7,762 bases of DNA from Streptomyces albus subsp. albus (GTDB taxonomy: Bacteria > Actinomycetota > Actinomycetes > Streptomycetales > Streptomycetaceae). The DNA lies in the NCBI RefSeq assembly GCF_000719865.1, contig NZ_JOID01000061.1:1-7762 (forward strand), in the 5' to 3' direction. Shown one piece after another: positions 1-4,796 of this stretch; the first letter of the stretch is position 1; every line of letters starts with the position of its first letter. Made by a program: the position numbers and the translations under genes. The notes under the pieces were generated by a model. It was not told the DNA's origin. It saw only the letters and a program-made list of their open reading frames with translations, and made no database searches.

Positions 1-112
1 GGATCAAACCACCCAGATCATCCGAAGACCCCTGCGTATTCGACACCAGAGACGACAGCGCCGTGCTGCCCATATCGAACTTCACCAGCTCACCCCCGTT
101 TTGCTCACACAT
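1..112 (-). CDS. WXG100/ESAT-6-like small secreted protein, 5' part only
   Basis: This is the beginning of a gene that leaves the window at base 1. From an ATG at 112 it reads M-C-E-Q-N-G-G-E-L-V-K-F-D-M and continues with a Ser/Gly-rich helix ending in SSDDLGGLI at the edge. The 'GGELVKFD' opening and the following helix with 'GSSDDLGGLI' resemble the first helix of streptomycete WXG100 (ESAT-6-like) proteins, which are secreted as helical hairpins by type VII systems; the WxG turn would lie beyond the edge. A GTG at 85 (M-K-F-D-M) is an alternative start and has the better Shine-Dalgarno sequence (GGGGGTGA, four bases upstream). I prefer ATG 112 because the Gly-Gly-Glu-Leu-Val opening is family-like. 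The family call comes from pattern memory over 37 residues, so it is moderate. A minus-strand promoter candidate lies at 144-173. The gene is divergent from the plus-strand gene at 356. Confidence 0.55.
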   Translation of the reverse strand, partial: MCEQNGGELVKFDMGSTALSSLVSNTQGSSDDLGGLI

Positions 113-143
113 CCCACACATACGCCAGTTCAGGCCACGTCTA

Positions 144-173
144 CGTATACCAACCGGCCGCAGCGCCTGCCAA
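144..173 (-). promoter_or_regulatory. Candidate sigma70-type promoter for the WXG100-like gene
   Basis: On the minus strand TTGGCA (173-168) and TATACG (149-144) are separated by 18 bases. Relative to TTGACA/TATAAT that is one and two mismatches. The predicted start of transcription near 137 leaves a leader of about 25 nt before ATG 112. A 7-bp inverted repeat, CGTCTAC at 138-144 and GTAGACG at 181-187, brackets the promoter and could be an operator. CCAACCGGCCG (150-160) is repeated almost exactly 20 bp later (170-179). The hexamers are seen directly; promoter function is inferred. Confidence 0.4.
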
Positions 174-355
174 CGGCCGTGTAGACGCAGCCCGCTTGCC
201 TCGCGGTTCCCGGGAGTCCCACACGTCGCGCCCCGCTTCCCCGCTCCCGGCGGAGCAGCCCCTCGAACCGGGAACGCCGCACCGCCGCCGGAGCACCGTT
301 CACCGAGGAAAGCCGCGGATCACCGGGGCCCCTCCACCTCCCTACACTTCCGCCC
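174..355. other. Divergent intergenic region
   Basis: Together with 113-173 this makes up 243 bases between the divergent gene starts at 112 and 356. I see no coding signal I trust: the open frames here are GC-rich shadows without codon bias. No tRNA-like fold, CRISPR repeat or transposon end was seen. Its regulatory content is the minus-strand promoter candidate at 144-173 and the plus-strand TACACT box at 343-348. Confidence 0.5.
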
Positions 356-356
356 A
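343..356 (+). promoter_or_regulatory. Candidate -10 box for a leaderless transcript
   Basis: TACACT at 343-348 matches the TAnnnT form of an actinobacterial -10 box. It ends 7 bases before the ATG at 356, so transcription would begin at or next to the start codon. The bases between hold no Shine-Dalgarno sequence (they are C/T-rich), which fits a leaderless mRNA, a common arrangement in Streptomyces. No convincing -35 box is visible. Confidence 0.35.
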
Positions 357-796
357 TGAGCGACGTGTACGAGTTGCAGCTCCACCTGAACCTCACCGCG
401 AGCACCCCCGCCGACACCCTCAGCCGGCTCCGCCGGCACCTGGGCGCGGAGCCCTGGCCGGACGAGGTCGCGGATGACGGGCCGCTGCTCGCCTCCCGGG
501 GGCCGGCCGCGCGTATCGGCGGAGTGCTGGTCGGCGAACTCGCCGAGAGCCCGCACGGCTGGTCGCTGACCGCGCGCCAGGAGATCCACCCCGACCAGTT
601 CCAGGACCTGCACTTCCTCCTCAAGCGCCTTGCCGCCCACACGGGCGTCCCGGGATCGATCGGCCAACTCCGTTTCCTGGAGGACCACGTCCCGGACCTC
701 ATCGTCCCAACGGACGACGGCGAGGTGGCCCGGCTGCCCCTCACCGCCCCAGCTCCGGGCGCGGCGGTGCCGTTCCTGGAGGATCTGGGCTGGTGA
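356..796 (+). CDS. Conserved-looking small protein of unknown function
   Basis: This 146-residue protein has strong streptomycete codon bias, so the frame is real. I do not recognise the family. It opens with a strand-like segment (YELQLHLNL, residues 5-13) followed by a helix (18-30, LSRLRRHLG). A probable strand around 53-62 (RIGGVLVGEL) leads into an amphipathic helix at 79-96 (QFQDLHFLLKRLAAHTG), and the acidic C-terminus ends in LEDLGW. This looks like a small soluble alpha/beta fold. There is no signal peptide, membrane segment, cysteine cluster or catalytic motif. ATG 356 has no ribosome binding site but a -10 box just upstream, so it is probably leaderless. It is the only plus-strand gene and converges on the toxin-immunity block; nothing ties it functionally to that block. 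Confidence 0.75.
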   Translation: MSDVYELQLHLNLTASTPADTLSRLRRHLGAEPWPDEVADDGPLLASRGPAARIGGVLVGELAESPHGWSLTARQEIHPDQFQDLHFLLKRLAAHTGVPGSIGQLRFLEDHVPDLIVPTDDGEVARLPLTAPAPGAAVPFLEDLGW

Positions 797-822
797 TCAG
801 ACTCCCAACCATGACCTGATCA
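794..822 (+). terminator. Weak hairpin after the plus-strand gene
   Basis: TGATCAG (794-800) and CTGATCA (816-822) form a 7-bp stem with a 15-base loop. The stem overlaps the stop codon of the plus-strand gene and lies between convergent genes, where a terminator is expected. It is followed by a C-run, not a T-run, so it would be at best a weak, non-canonical terminator. TGATCA is itself palindromic, so two chance copies could give the same picture. Confidence 0.25.
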
Positions 823-838
823 GACCCCCCTCACCGCC

Positions 839-850
839 CATGACGTCATG
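839..850. repeat. 12-bp perfect palindrome CATGACGTCATG
   Basis: CATGACGTCATG equals its own reverse complement. It sits in the 85-base gap between the convergent stops at 796 and 882. It could be a dimeric regulator site or a small cruciform, but with no promoter nearby its role is unclear and chance is possible. Confidence 0.3.
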
Positions 851-881
851 ACCGGTCGTCCCACTGCGACGACATCCACTG

Positions 882-1286
882 TCACAGGATCCTCATGACG
901 GACTGCGCAATCTCCCTCAATCGGGAACCCGGAATCTCCGGCACGGAATGGTCGAGCTTCCGGGCCTTCGCAAGAAACTCCTCAGGCAGACGGACATGAT
1001 ATTTGCGCACGTAGAACCGTAGGTCTGCACGCCAGATCCACTCGCCATCCGTCAGGATGGAGTCACCAGCGAGAACCCGCTCCCCAGATCCAAGGACGTC
1101 GTCCACAGCACCCAAGACGGAGACAATTTCGAACCCATTGATCAAATACCGGAGGATGAGTTCTTCGTCTTCGAGGGGAGATTCACCTCTGAAGTGGGCA
1201 ACTGGGCCTTCTGTGGTGCCGAACCCCTCGGGCCAAAACTCTTCGAAGAAACCCGCGATCTTCACCTGATCTCTCCACAGAGACAT
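882..1286 (-). CDS. Unrecognised low-GC gene, candidate orphan immunity protein
   Basis: The product is 134 residues from ATG 1286, chosen because GGGGTGA lies 5 bases upstream; a GTG at 1295 would add three residues. I do not assign a family. An aromatic/acidic N-terminus (FFEEFWPEGFG, 13-23) leads to a helical middle (41-66). A Trp/Tyr-rich block follows, 'TDGEWIWRADLRFYVRKYHV' (79-98), then LPEEF and a basic C-terminal helix. From memory, small actinobacterial proteins with a 'TDG.W.WR.DL..Y...Y' block are common, but I cannot name one. There is no signal peptide or membrane segment. GC is clearly lower than the toxin's (1141-1200 counts 30/60), which suggests recent transfer. It is the last gene of the minus-strand block. 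Its position behind other small proteins downstream of a toxin suggests immunity, by inference only. Confidence 0.7.
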   Translation of the reverse strand: MSLWRDQVKIAGFFEEFWPEGFGTTEGPVAHFRGESPLEDEELILRYLINGFEIVSVLGAVDDVLGSGERVLAGDSILTDGEWIWRADLRFYVRKYHVRLPEEFLAKARKLDHSVPEIPGSRLREIAQSVMRIL

Positions 1287-1303
1287 TTGGATCACCCCAT
1301 ATC

Positions 1304-1332
1304 GCTACACATGTCTTCACGTGACGGATCAA
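1304..1332 (-). promoter_or_regulatory. Possible promoter for the 882-1286 gene
   Basis: TTGATC (1332-1327) and TGTAGC (1309-1304), 17 bases apart, lie upstream of the minus-strand start at 1286. The -35 match is fair and the -10 match poor; a TAGCGAT shifted two bases is an alternative -10. The gene might instead be read through from the operon upstream. Confidence 0.25.
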
Positions 1333-1369
1333 GGAGTACCGACAGGGCTCGACCGGTCCCCGGCCGTCA

Positions 1370-1996
1370 AGACCCCTGGTTCATGAACCGATGACTTCCA
1401 CCTGCGCGCCACGATCGTTCAGCCACGCGCCAACTCGGCACCATCGAGTTCGCGGGACAGACCACCGACGGAAAGTGTCAGGGGCCCGCACAACGTTCCG
1501 GACATGCCGCGCACAGGGTCTTCTCGTCGAACGTCACCTTGAGGGAAGTGCCCTCCATGTGGGCCTCGGACAGATCTGCTCCTGACAAGTCGGACTGAAG
1601 CAATGCAGCACCATTGAGGCGAGCGCCCCGGAAACTGGCGAGTCTTGCGTCCACACCCCACAACGACGCACTTCCCAAATTGGCCTCGTCAAGACGAGCC
1701 GACCGCAACACCCCCTCGTCAAGTTCGGCCTTGGTAAGGTCACAGCCTGTCAGGTTCGCGGCAGTCATGTCCGCTCTCTCGCAGTTGGCCCGGTAAAGGT
1801 CAGCACCGGCCAAGGAGACACCGGCCAGCACCGCGTCCATGAACCACCCGAGCGAGAAGTTAACTCCGGACAGGTTCGCCCCGCGCAGATCGAGATCGGC
1901 CGCGTTCAGAGGACCGTCTTCTGCTGCGGCCAACCAGTCCAGGACAACTCGCGCTGCCGCGGGGCCGGCGGGAAGGATGACTTCCGATTCTTGCCG
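1370..1996 (-). repeat. Direct repeat, distal copy (about 630 bp)
   Basis: This stretch is near-identical to 3718-4346 in the same orientation. It covers the pentapeptide-repeat coding region, the stop codon and about 10 bases beyond it (AAGRCCCCTGRTTCATGAACCG in consensus). The offset is 2348 bases on the left and 2350 on the right, so this copy has exactly two net single-base deletions. Similarity fades above about 1996. Long runs are identical around 1621-1740, pointing to recent duplication or gene conversion. Confidence 0.85.
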
Positions 1997-2167
1997 CTTA
2001 CGGGTACTGGGCAACAACGCACGACCTTCCCAGTAAACCGTCATACCCGATCCGCTACCGAGCACTTGGTCCAGCCCATGCACGATCAGCAAGCCGCGAT
2101 CGCCACCCGTGGGGAGGGCGGCGTGCACCAGATCGCTTCCTGGCCCTGCGATGCGAAGCTCCAGCAA
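1381..2167 (-). pseudogene. Pentapeptide-repeat protein gene, frameshifted 3' end (distal copy)
   Basis: The intact frame runs from TTG 2167 to a stop at 1478 and gives 229 residues. Comparison with the paralogue at 3729-4430 shows that two single bases have been lost, near 1512-1520 and 1424-1428. Restoring both recovers the paralogue's ending (VRGM...GPLTLSVGGLSRELDGAELA-WLNDRGAQVEVIGS) and a stop at 1381-1383. The product has an N-terminal domain (1-62) that the paralogue lacks, with short strand-like segments (GLLIVHGLDQVL, MTVYWEGRALL), then a pentapeptide stretch (A-D/N-L-x-x) folding as a right-handed quadrilateral beta-helix. It starts 24 bases after the helical-repeat gene with no good ribosome binding site, so coupling or a weak start is likely. 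Its biochemical role is unknown. It is called a pseudogene for the broken C-terminus; the beta-helix itself is whole, so a shortened product could still work. Confidence 0.75.
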
Positions 2168-2191
2168 CCAGGCTTGCGGTGGAATGGTGGC

Positions 2192-3022
2192 TCAATTCCT
2201 GCGGGCCTCCAACGCCCGCTTCGCCTGTTCCCGCACGTCCTCGTCCCCCACCGCCATCACGTACTCACCGAACTGCTCGCGCTCCGGGCCGTGCACACGG
2301 TGAACGACGGTGAGCGCATGCACCAGCGGTCGGTGATGAGCCGCCGCGCTCAACACGGTCGTTGCCAGTTCGACGGCTTGGGCGCCGTCGATGGTCGCGA
2401 CTGCGGCCGCCAGGTCAACGAGTTGCGTGGCGAGATCGAAGCGGGCCGACTTCCCAGCCGAGAGTGAAGCAACTCCTCGTTGCACCACGTCTCTGATGTC
2501 GTCCAGCAGGGCCGTAACCGTGTCGCGGTCCAGAATCTCGCCGAGTCTGTCATCGAAGTACTCGCGGTCGGCGATCCCCACCAAGGCCCGGAAGGCAGCG
2601 ATCCGGCGGTCGGCAGTGCCCTTCTCCGGGGCGATGTCGTCGCTGTCGGCGACGGCGACAGCGAGTTGCGCGAAGGTGTTGTCCACCGAGAACTTGCGAT
2701 CGATGAGGATGTCGTACCACGGGGCCTTCCCCGGATCGGCCGCAGCCTCGATCACGGCGTTGTAGCCGGCTTCCTCACCCCAGGTCGTCAGGGCGACGCA
2801 GGCAAGGAAGCGCTCTCGCTTCGGAGCGGCGGCGTCGCCCATCAACTCCACAAGCCCTGGCACCCGTTCGCGGTGAGCCGGATCGTCCAGACCGCCGTAG
2901 ATCACATCTTCGGGGTCACCCGTCCGTCTGCCGTCGAAATCCGTACCGAGAAGGGCCGGCACCTCCGAAGCACCATTCAGCCTCCTTACCGACAGATGCA
3001 CCGCTATGTGCCCACCGATCAC
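2192..3022 (-). CDS. All-helical repeat protein, candidate immunity protein
   Basis: The 276-residue protein from GTG 3022 overlaps the preceding stop by 4 nt (GTGA), implying translational coupling. From about residue 36 it is almost all amphipathic helices: DPEDVIYGGLDDPAHRERVPGLVELM, RFLACVALTTWGEEAGYNAVIEAA (71-94), FSVDNTFAQLAVAVADS (111-127), RIAAFRALVGIAD (140-152), FDLATQLVDLAAAVATIDG (195-213) and a closing helix. Paired helices of this kind look like a HEAT/ARM-type solenoid, though no repeat consensus can be proven by eye. There is no signal peptide, membrane segment or enzymatic motif. I do not recognise a named family. Pairing with the 214-residue gene and position behind a toxin-antitoxin pair suggest immunity. 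The first 15 or so codons are poorly biased, and a strong ribosome binding site at 2981-2987 points to an out-of-frame ATG, so the true start is uncertain. Confidence 0.75.
   Translation of the reverse strand: MIGGHIAVHLSVRRLNGASEVPALLGTDFDGRRTGDPEDVIYGGLDDPAHRERVPGLVELMGDAAAPKRERFLACVALTTWGEEAGYNAVIEAAADPGKAPWYDILIDRKFSVDNTFAQLAVAVADSDDIAPEKGTADRRIAAFRALVGIADREYFDDRLGEILDRDTVTALLDDIRDVVQRGVASLSAGKSARFDLATQLVDLAAAVATIDGAQAVELATTVLSAAAHHRPLVHALTVVHRVHGPEREQFGEYVMAVGDEDVREQAKRALEARRN
2974..2987 (-). promoter_or_regulatory. Strong Shine-Dalgarno with an out-of-frame ATG
   Basis: AAGGAGG (2987-2981) is followed after 4 bases by ATG (2976-2974). This is the best ribosome binding site in the window, yet the ATG is one base out of frame with the helical-repeat gene and opens only a 24-codon frame. 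One extra G after ATGGTG would give M-V-A-S-E-V-P-A-L-L in frame with the gene, so this may mark the original start of a gene that has since lost a base. Confidence 0.45.
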
Positions 3023-3663
3023 AGTTTGTCCGTCACATCCGGCCCGGTGCCGTCTTCCAGGGCGTCGGGGGTTCCGATACCGAACTCCGTGGCGAAACCG
3101 AAATAGGTCACTTCGCCGGGCTCCGCCGCCACTCCCAGCAGCGCGTTGAGCTCTCGCAGCGCTGCTTCCATTCGGGGTGCGTTGCGCTTCTGAATCTCAG
3201 GGTGCGGTCGGCCCGCGAAGTCGAACCAGCCCCAAATGTCGTGGTGGACGGCCATCTCGGCGGACAGCCCCACCGGAGCCGGGTCCACGGACAACTCCAC
3301 GAGCCTGGGTTCGGGGTGGGAACGCCCGTCTTCGTCGATCCACACCCCCGAGCCGATGACGCAAATCTCCGCGATCTCGGCGTTGGGGAAACCGGCGGGG
3401 CGGCTGGCGCGAGCCCGCTCGGCCAGAAGCGGGTCCCCCAGCGGGCAGGTCAGAGCCAGGGTCGTCCTGACACCGATCCCGCCCCGGCCGGCCACATACC
3501 AGTCGATCTCGATCTTGTGCGGCGAGAGCATGTCATACCTCGCCAGCACCTCCACCATGCGGCCGGCAGTGGCGAGGGCGGACTCGAGCCCTGGCGAGAC
3601 AACATCTTCGAGATCCCAATTCCAGGAGCCGCACTCACGTGGTGCACGCATGAGTTTCGACAT
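3019..3663 (-). CDS. Unrecognised 214-residue protein, first gene of a two-gene unit
   Basis: ATG 3663 has GAGGG about 7 bases upstream, so the start is fair. Codon bias is normal. The protein looks like a mixed alpha/beta soluble domain. A helix (25-43, LESALATAGRMVEVLARYD) leads to a strand pair (IEIDWYVAG, 51-59; VRTTLALTC, 65-73). Further strands follow (EIAEICVIGSGVWI, 96-109; LVELSVD, 121-127), then a Trp-rich motif 'HHDIWGWFDFAGR' (140-152), a helix (157-176) and a final strand (TYFGFATEFG, 186-195). No signal peptide, transmembrane helix or catalytic signature is visible, and I cannot name the family. Its stop overlaps the next gene's GTG, so the two are made together and may act as a pair. 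Sitting between the two pentapeptide copies, it looks like part of an inserted cassette. An immunity role is inference. Confidence 0.75.
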   Translation of the reverse strand: MSKLMRAPRECGSWNWDLEDVVSPGLESALATAGRMVEVLARYDMLSPHKIEIDWYVAGRGGIGVRTTLALTCPLGDPLLAERARASRPAGFPNAEIAEICVIGSGVWIDEDGRSHPEPRLVELSVDPAPVGLSAEMAVHHDIWGWFDFAGRPHPEIQKRNAPRMEAALRELNALLGVAAEPGEVTYFGFATEFGIGTPDALEDGTGPDVTDKL

Positions 3664-3717
3664 GAGGAACCCTCAAAACCCGCGATACTTACCGATTCGG
3701 CCGCTCTGCAGGAACTA

Positions 3718-4346
3718 AGGCCCCTGATTCATGAACCGATGACTTCCACCCGTGCTCCGCGATCGTTCAGCCATTGCGCCAACTCGGCACCATCGAACTC
3801 GCGGGACAGACCACCGACGGAAAGCGTCAAGGGCCCGTACAACGTTCCGTACATGCCGCGGACAGTCGTCTTCTCGTCGAACGTCACCTTGAGGGAGGTC
3901 TCCTCCAGGAGGACTTCGGACAGGTCCGCTCCTGACAAGTCGGACTGAAGCACTGCAGCACCATTGAGACGAGCGCCCCGGAAACTGGCGAGTCTTGCGT
4001 CCACACCCCACAACGACGCACTTCCCAGATTGGCCTCGTCAAGACGAGCCGACCGCAAGACCGCCTCGTCCAGTTCAGCCTTGGTCAGGTCACAGCCTCT
4101 CAGGTTCGCGGCGGTCATGTCCGCTCTCTCGCAGTTGGCCCGGTAAAGGTCAGCACCGGCCAAGGAGACACCGGTCAGCACCGCACCCATGAACCAACCC
4201 AGCGAGAAGCCCCCTCCTGACAAGTCCGCCCCCCGCAGATCGAGGTCGGCCGCGTTCAGAGGACCGTCCTCTGCGGAGGCCGCCCAATCTCGGAGAACTC
4301 GCGCGGCCTCGGGGTCGGCAGGAAGGACGATGTCCGACTTCCGCCG
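3718..4346 (-). repeat. Direct repeat, toxin-proximal copy (about 630 bp)
   Basis: This is the partner of 1370-1996 in the same orientation. The two copies bracket about 1.7 kb of unique DNA carrying the 214-residue gene and the helical-repeat gene. Homologous recombination between them would delete about 2.35 kb: that gene pair plus one repeat copy. Confidence 0.85.
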
Positions 4347-4430
4347 CTCAGTCGTCCGGCAGGCGCCCACTCTCCCCCAGGCCGAGCCCCACCCGAGCCT
4401 CGTCCTTGGATGGCTCGGAGATTCATCCAC
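3729..4430 (-). CDS. Pentapeptide-repeat protein (toxin-proximal copy, N-terminal domain lost)
   Basis: The product is 233 residues from GTG 4430, which lies only 3 bases after the ywqK stop. Residues 58-180 are a continuous pentapeptide-repeat run (pattern A-D/N-L-x-x, for example ADLDLRGADLSG, ADLYRANCERADM), about 24 repeats that would stack into a right-handed beta-helix. The C-terminal 50 residues (LTLSVGGLSREFDGAELAQW) form a small cap domain. Residues 1-25 (rich in Pro, Arg, Gly, Trp) have no counterpart in the distal copy, which instead carries a 62-residue N-terminal domain. The sequence here therefore looks like a 5'-truncated gene joined to the tail of ywqK. The start codon has only a weak GGAAG upstream and probably relies on coupling. 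Pentapeptide proteins range from DNA mimics to scaffolds, and the sequence does not choose. Context suggests an immunity or accessory role. Confidence 0.75.
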   Translation of the reverse strand: MDESPSHPRTRLGWGSAWGRVGACRTTERRKSDIVLPADPEAARVLRDWAASAEDGPLNAADLDLRGADLSGGGFSLGWFMGAVLTGVSLAGADLYRANCERADMTAANLRGCDLTKAELDEAVLRSARLDEANLGSASLWGVDARLASFRGARLNGAAVLQSDLSGADLSEVLLEETSLKVTFDEKTTVRGMYGTLYGPLTLSVGGLSREFDGAELAQWLNDRGARVEVIGS

Positions 4431-4433
4431 ACT

Positions 4434-4796
4434 TCACTTCCGCCAAGATCTGACCATCTCACCACCCTCGTCCCATTTGTCTTCCTCCAGTAGCCTTTTT
4501 CCGTCATCGCTGAAAAGCCGCCGTGAAGCAAGTACACCGTTGGGATGCCACTCCTTCTGTTCCCCCACTGGAAACCCCATGCGTGACATTCCTTCGCTGC
4601 GCCTTGCCCCATTCGGGTACCATTCACACGCCGGACCGTCTTGAATACCCTCGGTATAGGAATCAAGGCTGATCAACTTCCCCCCGTGATATTCGGCGGC
4701 CTCGCCAGTGAAGGCAGTCCCCCGATAGAGAAGCCGCTGCGCGTCGTCCATGTCCACATCTGGATCGTCAATGTCGATGCGCATTTTTGACATCAT
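4434..4796 (-). CDS. ywqK: YwqK-type MORN-repeat antitoxin
   Basis: The product is 120 residues from ATG 4796, which overlaps the toxin stop as ATGA. The next codon is also ATG (4793), giving 119 residues, and a TTG at 4808 is possible but less likely. After an acidic N-terminus (RIDIDDPDVDMDDAQRLLYR) come MORN_2-type repeats. Their cores are 'GPACEWYPNGARRSEG' (54-69) and 'GEQKEWHPNGVLASRR' (78-93), each with the E-W-x-P-N-G hallmark, and a weaker unit runs to the end (KWDEGGEMVRSW). In Bacillus subtilis YwqK is the antitoxin of the YwqJ deaminase toxin. Here the protein is encoded immediately behind a YwqJ-type tip, so it is very likely the cognate cytoplasmic immunity protein that binds and blocks the deaminase. 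GC is low for the region (65/120 over 4441-4560), matching a horizontally exchanged toxin-tip/antitoxin unit. Length is normal and the C-terminus looks complete. Confidence 0.88.
   Translation of the reverse strand: MMSKMRIDIDDPDVDMDDAQRLLYRGTAFTGEAAEYHGGKLISLDSYTEGIQDGPACEWYPNGARRSEGMSRMGFPVGEQKEWHPNGVLASRRLFSDDGKRLLEEDKWDEGGEMVRSWRK

Noticed and set aside
130..744. 204-codon minus-strand frame opposite the gene at 356-796
   Set aside because: It is Arg/Ser/Trp-rich with poor codon bias and overlaps a well-biased plus-strand gene and the promoter region.
2480..3106. 208-codon plus-strand frame
   Set aside because: It lies antisense to the helical-repeat gene, which has better bias, a helical pattern and a coupled start.
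3729..4430. Pentapeptide protein as a Qnr-type gyrase-protection (quinolone resistance) gene
   Set aside because: Only the generic repeat is shared; nothing in the sequence or the context, which is a toxin locus, supports gyrase as the target.
4256..4666. 136-codon minus-strand frame overlapping ywqK and the proximal pentapeptide gene
   Set aside because: It is out of frame with both recognisable products and has no family features; ywqK and the pentapeptide frame explain the DNA.
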